Shown here piece after piece: positions 14,633 through 22,113 of a DNA stretch of 31,557 nt (positions are counted from its first letter, which is position 1; the number at the start of each line of letters is the position of its first letter). The notes under the pieces were generated by a model that saw only the letters and a program-made list of their open reading frames with translations, ran no database searches and was not told the DNA's origin. This stretch comes from Pseudomonadota bacterium (GTDB lineage Bacteria > Pseudomonadota > Gammaproteobacteria > Xanthomonadales > Xanthomonadaceae), in NCBI GenBank assembly GCA_023386795.1, contig JAEWJB010000126.1, positions 1 to 31,557 on the forward strand, written 5' to 3'. A program made the position numbers and the translations under genes.

Positions 14633-15379
14633 GTGCCCTTCCGCCTCGCTGTCACGCTGCTCGCCACGCTGGCCTTCGCCGGTGGCGCGCAAGCCGCGCC
14701 CTCCCCGACCGCCGCCGCCGACCAGCTCGTGGTGGTCGTGACCGAGGACTGGGCGGCCAACCAAGGGCATCTGCAAGCCTACGTGCGCACCGCGCAGGGC
14801 TGGCAGCCCAGTGGGCCGGGCTTCGCGGTGGCCATCGGCCGGAATGGCAGCGCATGGGGCACCGGCCTGGCCACCCGTGACGGCGAACCGCGCAAGCACG
14901 AGGGCGATGGCCGCAGTCCGGCCGGCGTGTTCGCCATTGGACCGGCCTTCGGCTACGAAGCGCACGTCGACAGCGCGATGCCCTACCGCCAGATGCAGGC
15001 CGACAGCTGGTGCATCGACGTGCCCGCCTCGCCGCTCTACAACCGCATCGTCGATGCGCGCGACGTCGGCGCCGAGGCCGTGAAGGGTTCCACCGAAGCG
15101 ATGCGCCTGGACCTGCATCACGACGGCGACCGCCGCTATCGCGAAGGCTTCGTCATCCAGCACAACCCCGACAACGTGCCGCAAGCCGGCAGCTGCATCT
15201 TTGCCCACCTGTGGCGCACGCCCGGGGAAACCACCGCCGGCTGCACGGCGATGGAGCCGGCCGACATGCGGCGGCTGATGCGCTGGCTGCGTCCGCAGGC
15301 ACACCCGCAATTCGTGCTGCTGCCACGCGCCGAGTACGCGCGCCTGCAAGCGGACTGGCAGCTGCCGGAGGCGAAATGA
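14633..15379 (+). CDS. Exported L,D-transpeptidase-fold protein (YkuD/ErfK family)
   Basis: The gene starts at GTG 14633 with AGGA about ten bases upstream and gives a 248-residue protein with a signal peptide (VPFRLAVTLLATLAFAGGAQ-AA). The YkuD catalytic segment is HLWRTPGETTAGCTAM, with His192 and Cys204; the usual S-x-G-C-x-R is here T-A-G-C-T-A, a variant often seen in the branch with a SCIFxHxW motif. Typical members form 3-3 peptidoglycan cross-links or exchange or remove the fourth residue of the stem peptide. In this catabolic setting an L,D-carboxypeptidase or exchange role on tetrapeptides is possible. The stop overlaps the ATG of the permease gene (ATGA), so they are coupled. Confidence 0.87.
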   Translation: MPFRLAVTLLATLAFAGGAQAAPSPTAAADQLVVVVTEDWAANQGHLQAYVRTAQGWQPSGPGFAVAIGRNGSAWGTGLATRDGEPRKHEGDGRSPAGVFAIGPAFGYEAHVDSAMPYRQMQADSWCIDVPASPLYNRIVDARDVGAEAVKGSTEAMRLDLHHDGDRRYREGFVIQHNPDNVPQAGSCIFAHLWRTPGETTAGCTAMEPADMRRLMRWLRPQAHPQFVLLPRAEYARLQADWQLPEAK

Positions 15380-16668
15380 GCGCACCGCAACCCAAACTGA
15401 TCCGCGCGGTCGGCCGCTGGCAGCTGGTCGGCCTGTCGATCAACGACGTCATCGGCAGCGGCATCTACCTGCTGCCCGCCGCCACCGCCGCGCTGCTGGG
15501 GCCGATGAGCCTGTGGGCCGTGGTGCTGGCGGGCATCGTGGTGGCGCTGCTGGTGGCCTGCTACGCGCAGGCAGCCAGCTGCTTCGACCAACCCGGCGGC
15601 AGCTACCTCTACGCACGCGAGGCATTCGGGCCGTTCATCGGTTTCGAGATCGGCTGGATGATCTGGCTGACCCGCATCAGCTCGGCGGCCGCCCTCAGCA
15701 ACGGCCTGGCCGACGCGGTCGCGCGCTTCTGGCCGGCGGCCGGCAGCGAAGGGCTGGCGCGGGTATGCGTGGTGGCCGGCTCGCTGGCCCTGCTCACCGG
15801 CATCAACGTCATCGGCGTGCGCTCGGCCGCACGCACCGGCGTCGCGTTGGCGATCGGCAAGCTGGTGCCGCTGCTGCTGTTCATCGGCATCGGCGTGTTC
15901 TACATCGACTGGTCGTGGGCGTTCTCCGGCCAGGCGCCGGACCTGCGCGACGCCGGCAACCTCGGGCAGGCCGCGTTGCTGCTGCTGTTTGCCTATGCCG
16001 GCTTCGAGAACATCCCGGCGGCGGCCAGCGAATACCACAACCCACGGCGCGACCTGCCCTTCGCGCTGGCGACGATGATCATCACCGTCACCGTGATCTA
16101 CGCACTGGTGCAGCTGGTGGCACAGGGCAACCTGCCGGGCATCGCCACCTCGCAGGCGCCACTGGCCGATGCGGCCAGCCGGTTCGGCGGCGAGTTCCTC
16201 GCGCTGGTGCTTACCGTGGGCGCCACCATCTCCATCCTCGGCACCACCAGCAACACCGTGATGCTGGGGCCGCGCTTCCTCTACGCGCTCGCGCGGGACG
16301 GCTATGGCCCGGCGTTCCTCGCCCAGGTACATCCGCGCTACCACACACCCGCCGCGGCCGTGGTGACCCAAGGCGTGATCTCGCTGGCGCTGGCGCTGTC
16401 CGGTTCCTTCGTGCAGCTGGCGCTGCTGTCGATGGTGACGCGCCTGCTTGCCTATATCGGCACCGCGGCCGCGGTACTGGTGCTGGCACGCCGCTACCGC
16501 GACCGCGCCGACGTGCTGCGCCTGCCCGGCGGGCCGCTCATCCCGTTGGCGGCGTTGGCGCTATCGCTGGCGTTGCTGGCCAGCGCGAGCTGGCAGAACC
16601 TGGCGGCCACCGGCGTCGCCCTGCTGATCGGCGCGGGCATCTACCTGTTCCCGCGCAAATCGCCCTAG
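15376..16668 (+). CDS. APC-family amino acid permease
   Basis: The 430-residue product is an amino acid-polyamine-organocation transporter: the first helix carries the unwound-helix motif DVIGSGIYLLP (about 24-34), followed by about 11-12 hydrophobic segments, and FAYAGFENIPAAASEYHNPRRDLP corresponds to the TM6-loop signature of the family. It has no periplasmic partner. It is the last gene of the plus-strand arm and overlaps the L,D-transpeptidase gene by 4 bases. An import role for D-Ala, L-Ala, Glu or short products of stem-peptide digestion is inferred from the neighbours; the family alone does not fix the substrate. Confidence 0.92.
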   Translation: MSAPQPKLIRAVGRWQLVGLSINDVIGSGIYLLPAATAALLGPMSLWAVVLAGIVVALLVACYAQAASCFDQPGGSYLYAREAFGPFIGFEIGWMIWLTRISSAAALSNGLADAVARFWPAAGSEGLARVCVVAGSLALLTGINVIGVRSAARTGVALAIGKLVPLLLFIGIGVFYIDWSWAFSGQAPDLRDAGNLGQAALLLLFAYAGFENIPAAASEYHNPRRDLPFALATMIITVTVIYALVQLVAQGNLPGIATSQAPLADAASRFGGEFLALVLTVGATISILGTTSNTVMLGPRFLYALARDGYGPAFLAQVHPRYHTPAAAVVTQGVISLALALSGSFVQLALLSMVTRLLAYIGTAAAVLVLARRYRDRADVLRLPGGPLIPLAALALSLALLASASWQNLAATGVALLIGAGIYLFPRKSP

Positions 16669-16755
16669 GCGTTCGCACCGGGTTCTCGTCGCGCTCACCG
16701 GCACGTAACCGGGGGCTGCCGACGCTGGCCGCACATCCCGTGGCCTGGAGCGAGC

Positions 16756-17253
16756 ATGAAGACCCGCCATGTCTACAGCACACTGCACGTGGAAGCCGCC
16801 CAGCACGCGCTGCAGGCAGCGCGCGAAGCGGGCGTCGGCAACGACGACCTCTCCCTGATCGCGCGTTCGGACATCGAATTGCACGACATCCCCGACGACC
16901 GCAAGGAAGCCAAGACCGATTTCCTTCCCGCGGTCGCGCGAGGGGCTGCCGGCGGCGGCGCGGCAGGTTTGCTCGGCGGGCTGATTGCCGTGGCAATCCC
17001 GCCGCTCGGCATTACGCTCGCCGGTGTGGCGGTGACCACCCTGGCAGGCGCGCTGGTCGGGTCGTGGTCGTCGGCGCTGGTGGGTGCCAGCGTCCCGGAC
17101 CCGGTGCGCAGACGTTTCGAGGACGAGATCCAGGCCGGTCGCGTGCTGCTGGTTCTCGACGCTGAAGAACCCGAGTTGTCGCGGGCCGACCGGGCGATCC
17201 TCGCCACGGGCGCGGTGCCCCTGCCTTACGAGGCTACCAGCGCCGCAACCTGA
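16756..17253 (+). CDS. Membrane-associated glycine-zipper protein, unknown function
   Basis: This 165-residue protein has a soluble ACT-like N-terminal part (VYSTLHVEAAQHALQAAREA), a long Gly/Ala-rich hydrophobic stretch at about 60-112 (GAAGGGAAGLLGGLIAVAIP and on) that could form one membrane hairpin, and a charged tail with a second beta-alpha segment (AGRVLLVLDAEE). It resembles small DUF1269-type or GlsB-like stress proteins in layout, but I cannot assign a family firmly. The start has GGAG about six bases upstream. Its stop is 4 bp from the stop of the convergent DUF1453-like gene. Confidence 0.75.
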   Translation: MKTRHVYSTLHVEAAQHALQAAREAGVGNDDLSLIARSDIELHDIPDDRKEAKTDFLPAVARGAAGGGAAGLLGGLIAVAIPPLGITLAGVAVTTLAGALVGSWSSALVGASVPDPVRRRFEDEIQAGRVLLVLDAEEPELSRADRAILATGAVPLPYEATSAAT

Positions 17254-17257
17254 AGCC

Positions 17258-17764
17258 TCAGGCGCGTGCGTGCAGCGCGCGCATCCGCAGCAGCAGTCCC
17301 ACGCCTTGGGTGAGCGAGTACATCACCAACGCGGTGGCAATCGCCAACGTCAGCGGGCTGGCTTGCTGCGTGGTCTGGCCGATGCCCGAGGAGAATGCGC
17401 CCTGGCTCCAGCGCCACGCCAGGCGCGCCACCAGCAACACGGCCAGGCCACCGCCAATCCACGGGTTGGGCGTGTAGCTGGCCGCGCCGTCGTGCAGCTC
17501 GATGCGGGTGTGGCGCAACGCGAACAGGCCCAGCGCCATGCCTGCCACGCCCCCACCGGCCATCCCGAGCGCCACGTGCGGAACCACGCAAGCGAGCAAC
17601 ACCAGCATCGCGGTGATGATCGACAGGAACACCACGCGCGCGATCGTGCGCTTCGGCTGCCAAGGCTGGCGCCCGAAATACCGGCGCATGCGCCGGTAAT
17701 AGAGCAGCCCCATGCCGGCGGCGGTGAGATAGGGCATCAACGGCGACAGCGTCTGCACGGCCAC
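17258..17764 (-). CDS. DUF1453/CcdC-like membrane protein
   Basis: The 168-residue product (start GTG 17764, with AGGGGGAA about eight bases upstream) has about five hydrophobic segments. The phrases YYRRMRRYFGRQPWQPKR, LRHTRIELHDGAASYTPNPW and LLVARLAWRW match what I recall of the DUF1453 (CcdC-like) family: an R-rich loop after the first helix, a T-R-x-E turn and a PN-x-x-I segment. A longer reading to 17833 adds a stretch without a ribosome site. The function is unknown. It is divergent to the small hypothetical gene at 17899 and tail-to-tail with the gene at 16756. Confidence 0.78.
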   Translation of the reverse strand: MAVQTLSPLMPYLTAAGMGLLYYRRMRRYFGRQPWQPKRTIARVVFLSIITAMLVLLACVVPHVALGMAGGGVAGMALGLFALRHTRIELHDGAASYTPNPWIGGGLAVLLVARLAWRWSQGAFSSGIGQTTQQASPLTLAIATALVMYSLTQGVGLLLRMRALHARA

Positions 17765-17898
17765 GTGGCATTCCCCCTGGATCGAAAGCCAGATCGTAAC
17801 CGCAAGTACACGCGCCGTTAATGGTGCCGTCACCGCGCCTGCCGCCGCCCTTAACGGCCCTGGGCCTAACGTGGAGGCAACCCATCAGGAGGCAGAGC

Positions 17899-18219
17899 AT
17901 GAACGTGACGTACCAGATTCCCGGCAGGGCCCCGGAAGAGAATGAGCGCGATGCCGTCTCGCGCTATTGGCGCGAGCAGTTCACCGATGAACCGTATTAC
18001 GCCGAAGGCGAGTCGTACGAAGACTATGAACCGGCCTATCTCGCCGGCCACGAGGCTCGCGTGCGCAACTTCGAACAAGCCTACGAGCAGGTGGAAGCCG
18101 AACTGCGGCAGCGCTGGGAGACAGACAAGGGCAGCAACAGCCTTGCCTGGAGCAAGGCCCGCCATGCCGTCCGCCGTGCGTGGGAAAGCGCCGGGCACTG
18201 GGGCAGCGGAAACGGCTGA
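17899..18219 (+). CDS. Small acidic hypothetical protein
   Basis: A perfect AGGAGG six bases before ATG 17899 supports a real, well-translated gene. The 106-residue product is hydrophilic, rich in Glu, Tyr and Arg (YYAEGESYEDYEPAYLAGHE), with no signal peptide or membrane helix; it ends in a basic helix (KARHAVRRAWESAGHW). I do not recognise a named family, though such strongly charged small proteins with this AYLAGHEA-type segment are familiar as conserved stress-associated hypotheticals in proteobacteria. Confidence 0.78.
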   Translation: MNVTYQIPGRAPEENERDAVSRYWREQFTDEPYYAEGESYEDYEPAYLAGHEARVRNFEQAYEQVEAELRQRWETDKGSNSLAWSKARHAVRRAWESAGHWGSGNG

Positions 18220-18267
18220 GCCCTTCCCGGGTTAAGGTGCGGGACCACGATCCAAGGAGTCAGATAC

Positions 18268-19431
18268 ATGTCCTTCCATCGTCCGGCCCGCACCTTGTGG
18301 GCCTCTGCCATCACGTTTGCATTGGCCCTGCCGTTGCCTGCACTGGCAGCCGCCGATGCACCTGCCGCGGTGGAACGCGCCGATTGGCCGTTCGCTGTGA
18401 CCGAGGTTGCCCGCTTCGATGAGCCATGGGCGATGGCGTTCCTGCCCGATGGCACGCTGCTGGTGAGCGAGAAGCGTGGCCAGTTGCAGCGTTTGGATCC
18501 GCGCACAGGTCGCCAGGGGCGCGTGACCGGCGTGCCGACGGTGGACTACGGCGGGCAAGGCGGCTTTGGCGATGTATTGCCTCATCCCGATTTCGCCCGC
18601 AATGGCTGGGTGTACCTCAGCTACGCCGAAGCAGGCGAAGGCGATACGCGCGGCGCCGCGGTGGCGCGCGCGAAGCTGGCACTGGACGCACAAGGCGGCG
18701 GCACGCTGTCGGAACTTCACGTGATCTGGCGCCAGGTTCCCAAGGTCAGCGGACGCGGGCACTACGGGCATCGCCTCGCGTTCGGCCCGGACGGCAAGTT
18801 GTGGATCACCTCCAGCGAGCGGCAGAAGTTCGACCCCGCTCAAGACATGGGTAGCAACCTGGGCAAGATCCTGCGCCTCAACGAGGACGGCAGCGTGCCC
18901 GCCGACAATCCGTTCGCGAAGCAGGGCGGCGTGGCGGCACAGGCCTGGTCGTTGGGCCACCGCAACGCCCTCGGCATTGCCTTCGACGCGCAGGGCCGGT
19001 TGTGGGAGCACGAGATGGGCCCGAAGGGCGGCGACGAACTCAACCTGATCCAACGCGGCGCGAACTACGGCTATCCGGTCGTCTCCAACGGCGACCATTA
19101 CGATGGCACGCCGATTCCCGACCATCAGACCCGCCCGGAATTCGCTGCCCCGAAGATCACCTGGACACCGGTGATCTCGCCAGCGGGCTTCATCATCTAC
19201 AGCGGCAAGCAGTTCCCGGCATGGCGTGGCAATGGCTTCATCGGCGGCCTGTCCTCGCACACGCTGGTACGCGTGGCCTTCGACGGCGAGCAGGCGCGGG
19301 AAGTGGAACGCTACGACATGGGCCAGCGCATCCGCGAAGTGGAACAGGGACCGGACGGGGCGATCTGGCTATTGGAGGACGGCAAGGACGCAGGCGCGGG
19401 CCGCCTGCTGCGGCTTACGCCGCGCGCCTGA
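18268..19431 (+). CDS. PQQ-dependent aldose-type sugar dehydrogenase (YliI/Asd-like)
   Basis: The 387-residue product has AAGGAG nine bases upstream of its ATG and a signal peptide ending near LAA-AD, so it is periplasmic. The six-bladed beta-propeller repeats of the glucose/sorbosone dehydrogenase family are evident: PWAMAFLPDGTLLVSEKRG, GGQGGFGDVLPHPDF, RGHYGHRLAFGPDGKLW (catalytic His region, about 165-168), SLGHRNALGIAFDAQGRLW, EHEMGPKGGDELNLI and GANYGYP. Escherichia coli YliI is the closest well-known relative and oxidises aldoses using PQQ and calcium. No PQQ biosynthesis genes lie in this window, so the cofactor must come from elsewhere. The YciI-like gene starts 11 bp downstream and is probably co-transcribed. 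Confidence 0.92.
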   Translation: MSFHRPARTLWASAITFALALPLPALAAADAPAAVERADWPFAVTEVARFDEPWAMAFLPDGTLLVSEKRGQLQRLDPRTGRQGRVTGVPTVDYGGQGGFGDVLPHPDFARNGWVYLSYAEAGEGDTRGAAVARAKLALDAQGGGTLSELHVIWRQVPKVSGRGHYGHRLAFGPDGKLWITSSERQKFDPAQDMGSNLGKILRLNEDGSVPADNPFAKQGGVAAQAWSLGHRNALGIAFDAQGRLWEHEMGPKGGDELNLIQRGANYGYPVVSNGDHYDGTPIPDHQTRPEFAAPKITWTPVISPAGFIIYSGKQFPAWRGNGFIGGLSSHTLVRVAFDGEQAREVERYDMGQRIREVEQGPDGAIWLLEDGKDAGAGRLLRLTPRA

Positions 19432-19442
19432 GGCAGTACGAA

Positions 19443-19754
19443 ATGGCGCACTTCCTGCTGTTGTACGACGCCGCGCCAGACTACCTGCAGCGGCGCGCGG
19501 AATTCCGCGACGAACACCTGCGGCTGGCCTGGGCCGCGGTCACACGCGGCGAGCTGGTGCTGGGTGGCGCGTTCGACGCACCGGTCGATGGCGCGGCACT
19601 GTTGTTCGAGGGCGAGGATGCCTCGGTCGCCGAGGACTTCGCGCGCCAGGATCCTTATGTGCGCGCGGGACTGGTGCGCGAATGGAAAGTGCGTGCGTGG
19701 ACGACGGTAGTAGGCAAGCAGGCCAGCACCCCGGTGAGACCCGCTCCTGTGTAG
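19443..19754 (+). CDS. YciI-like protein
   Basis: This 103-residue protein is of the YciI ferredoxin-like fold: MAHFLLLYDAAPDYLQRRAE, the conserved His in FRDEHLRLAW, a GGAF turn and DPYVRAGLVREWKVRAW near the end. The role is unknown; the His-Asp pair of the family suggests an enzymatic or small-molecule binding activity. It follows the sugar dehydrogenase by 11 bp. The normal fold ends near WTTVVG; the last dozen residues (KQASTPVRPAPV) are an odd extension, and its final codons and TAG stop lie within a REP-like repeat, suggesting that the repeat inserted over the original 3' end. Confidence 0.88.
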   Translation: MAHFLLLYDAAPDYLQRRAEFRDEHLRLAWAAVTRGELVLGGAFDAPVDGAALLFEGEDASVAEDFARQDPYVRAGLVREWKVRAWTTVVGKQASTPVRPAPV

Positions 19755-19773
19755 GAGCGGCTTCAGCCGCGAC
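19741..19773 (-). repeat. REP-like short palindromic repeat, copy 2, with added hairpin
   Basis: 19750-19773 is the exact reverse complement of the copies at 17-40 and 31421-31444. At its left edge CCGCTCCT/AGGAGCGG (19741-19748 and 19753-19760) forms an 8-bp stem over GTGT, so part of the repeat is present in both orientations, as in a truncated BIME pair. It lies between the convergent YciI-like and GH3 genes and overlaps the end of the former. Confidence 0.85.
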
Positions 19774-19818
19774 CGGCAGACCGTCCAGCGAACACACCCA
19801 CCGTGAGCCAGCCGCCGA

Positions 19819-21993
19819 TCAGCGCGCCGCCAGTTCGAACTGCACTGGCTCGCCTGCGGTGGCATTCGCACATACCCACAGATCGAACACGCCCGGCTCG
19901 GCGCCGAACTCACCACGCGGATTGGTGAACGCCAGCGCTTCGCGATCCAGCGTGAAGACCACTTCCGCGCTTTCGCCCGGGGCGAGCGCGATCTTGCGGA
20001 AACCCTTCAGTTCGCGCACCGGCCGCACGCGGCTGGCCACGCGGTCGTGTACGTACAGCTGCACCACTTCCTCGCCTGCCACCGCGCCGGTATTGGTTAC
20101 CGTGGTGCGGATGGTGAGGGTTTCGTCCCAGCCCAGCACCGGCTTGTCCAGCTGCGGCCGCGTGTAGGCGAACGAGGTGTAGCTCAGCCCGAAGCCGAAC
20201 GGATACAGCGCCTCGTTCGGAATCTCGCGCCAGCGCGCCTTGAACTCCGACATCGTCGGCAACTCCGGCCGCCCGGTGCGGGGGTGGTTGTAGAAGTAAG
20301 GCTGCTGCCCGCTCGCCTGCGGGAAGCTCACTGGCAGGCGTGCGGAAGGGCTGTAGTCGCCGAACAGCACGTCGGCCACCGCGGTGCCGGTCTGCGTGCC
20401 GAGGAACCACGTCACCAGCACCGCCTGCGCCTCGCGTACGGCACCTTGCAGTGCCAGCGCGCGGCCATTGCGCAGCAGTACCACGACCGGCGTGCCGGTC
20501 GCGGCCACGGCTTCGGCCAGCGCCTGCTGTGCCGCAGGCAGCACGATGTCCGTGCGCGACTGCGCCTCGCCGCTGAAGCGCTGCGGTTCGCCCACGGCCA
20601 GCACCACCACGTCGGCCGCGCGCGCGGCGTCCACGGCCGCCTCGATGCCTCCTTCCAGCGGCGCTTCGAGCTGGCAGCCGTCCACCACCACCAGTGAGGC
20701 GGGGTCGGCCAGCGCGCCCCGCAGGCCATCATCGAACGCCACGTAGCGCGACTTGTCGCCGAACAGCGTCCAGCAGCCTTCGATGTTGTCGCGGTCGCGG
20801 GCGAAAGGGCCGATCAGCGCGATCTTCTGCCCCTGCCTGCGCAGCGGCAGCACGCCACCTTCGTTGCGCAGCAACACGATCGAACGCCGCGCCGCCTCGC
20901 GCGACAGCGCATCGTGCGCGGCCAGCTGCGAGGTATCGGCTTCGCGTGCCGGATCGAGCGAACGGTACGGGTCGTCGAACAGGCCGATTGCCTCCTTCAG
21001 TTCGAGGATGCGGCGCACGGCGGCATCCACCACGGCCATCGGCACCTCGCCGCTTTCCACGAGCTCCGGCAGGTGCGCGGCATAGAAGCCGCTCTGCATG
21101 CTCAGGTCCAGGCCGGCGAGGAAGGCCTTCTTCGTCGCGTCACGGTCGTCGGCGGCGTAGCCGTGCGCGACCAGTTCCATGTCGGCGGTGTAGTCGGAGA
21201 TCACCACACCCGGGAACTGCCACTCGCCGCGCAGGATTTCGGTGAGCAGCTCGTGGTTGGCGCTGGCCGGCACGCCGTTGATGTCGTTGAAGGACGACAT
21301 CACCGTGAGCGCGCCGGCTTCGAACGCCGCCTTGAACGGCGGCAGGTGCACGTCGCGCAGGGTCTGCGGGGCGATTTCGACGTAGTTGTATTCCATGCCC
21401 GCGGCCACCGCGCCGTAGGCGGCGAAGTGCTTGGGCGTGGCGAGCAGGCTGTCGGCGGCCTTCAGGTCGGGGCCCTGGAAGCCCCGCACGCGGGCGGCGG
21501 CGAACGCGCAGCCCAGCACGACATCCTCGCCCGCGCCTTCGGCGCCACGGCCCCAGCGCTGGTCGCGGGCGATGTCCACGGCCGGGGCGAAGGTCCAGTG
21601 CAGGCCGGCGGCCGTCGCCTCGACGGCAGTGGCGCGGGCGGTGCGCTCGGCCAGGTCCGGCTCGAAGCTGGCGGCCTCGCCCAGCGGGATCGGGAAGACC
21701 GTGCGCATGCCGTGGATGACATCGGCGGCCAGCAGCACCGGGATGCCGAGCCGGCTCTCCTCGACCGCGACCTTCTGGATCTGCCGGCCCAGCGCGGCCC
21801 CCACGCCGTTGAACAGCGTGCCGACGCGCCCGGTGCGCACCTGCGCGAGCACCTCTTCGGCATTGCGGACGTTGGCCTCGGGATTCACGTCCGGGGCGAA
21901 GGGGCGGACCATGTCGGCGAAGACGCCCAGCTGGCCTACCTTCTCCTCGAGGGTCATGCGGGCGATCAGGTCGGAGAGGCGGTCGGCGGCCAT
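19819..21993 (-). CDS. bglX: Glycoside hydrolase family 3, beta-glucosidase (BglX-like)
   Basis: The 724-residue protein has the three GH3 parts: a TIM barrel (about 10-345; GIPVLLAADVIHGMRTVFPI, TPKHFAAYG with Lys188/His189), an alpha/beta sandwich (about 370-590; IALIGPFARD, VVLAVGEPQRFSGEAQSRTD) and a fibronectin III-like end (about 630-715; VTNTGAVAGEEVVQLYVHD). The nucleophile is Asp267 in VVISDYTAD; Tyr follows it where many members have Trp or His. No signal peptide is seen, so it may be cytoplasmic and depend on uptake of oligosaccharides. AAGGA precedes ATG 21993. Its promoter region carries a LacI-type palindrome. BglX-like enzymes release glucose from beta-linked oligosaccharides; other GH3 specificities, including xylosides, remain possible. 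Confidence 0.92.
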   Translation of the reverse strand: MAADRLSDLIARMTLEEKVGQLGVFADMVRPFAPDVNPEANVRNAEEVLAQVRTGRVGTLFNGVGAALGRQIQKVAVEESRLGIPVLLAADVIHGMRTVFPIPLGEAASFEPDLAERTARATAVEATAAGLHWTFAPAVDIARDQRWGRGAEGAGEDVVLGCAFAAARVRGFQGPDLKAADSLLATPKHFAAYGAVAAGMEYNYVEIAPQTLRDVHLPPFKAAFEAGALTVMSSFNDINGVPASANHELLTEILRGEWQFPGVVISDYTADMELVAHGYAADDRDATKKAFLAGLDLSMQSGFYAAHLPELVESGEVPMAVVDAAVRRILELKEAIGLFDDPYRSLDPAREADTSQLAAHDALSREAARRSIVLLRNEGGVLPLRRQGQKIALIGPFARDRDNIEGCWTLFGDKSRYVAFDDGLRGALADPASLVVVDGCQLEAPLEGGIEAAVDAARAADVVVLAVGEPQRFSGEAQSRTDIVLPAAQQALAEAVAATGTPVVVLLRNGRALALQGAVREAQAVLVTWFLGTQTGTAVADVLFGDYSPSARLPVSFPQASGQQPYFYNHPRTGRPELPTMSEFKARWREIPNEALYPFGFGLSYTSFAYTRPQLDKPVLGWDETLTIRTTVTNTGAVAGEEVVQLYVHDRVASRVRPVRELKGFRKIALAPGESAEVVFTLDREALAFTNPRGEFGAEPGVFDLWVCANATAGEPVQFELAAR

Positions 21994-22002
21994 GGAGTCC
22001 TT

Positions 22003-22032
22003 GAGAAAACGTTTACATGGCCGCCCATCATA
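22003..22032 (-). promoter_or_regulatory. GH3 promoter with LacI-family type operator
   Basis: On the minus strand a TATGAT -10 hexamer (22032-22027) is followed at the expected start of transcription by ATGTAAACGTTTTCTC (22018-22003). Its core AAACGTTT (22007-22014) is a perfect palindrome with the central CG step typical of LacI/GalR-family operators. It sits 10 bp ahead of the GH3 start, so a bound repressor would block transcription or elongation. No good -35 is visible at normal spacing. No LacI-type gene is in this window. Confidence 0.5.
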
Positions 22033-22113
22033 GCTCCCGAGGGGCCGCCCGTGGTGAAGTGGGCATTCTCCATTCGCTGGCGAATCGAGGCAACGGCGGC
22101 GCGGAGCGGGGGC

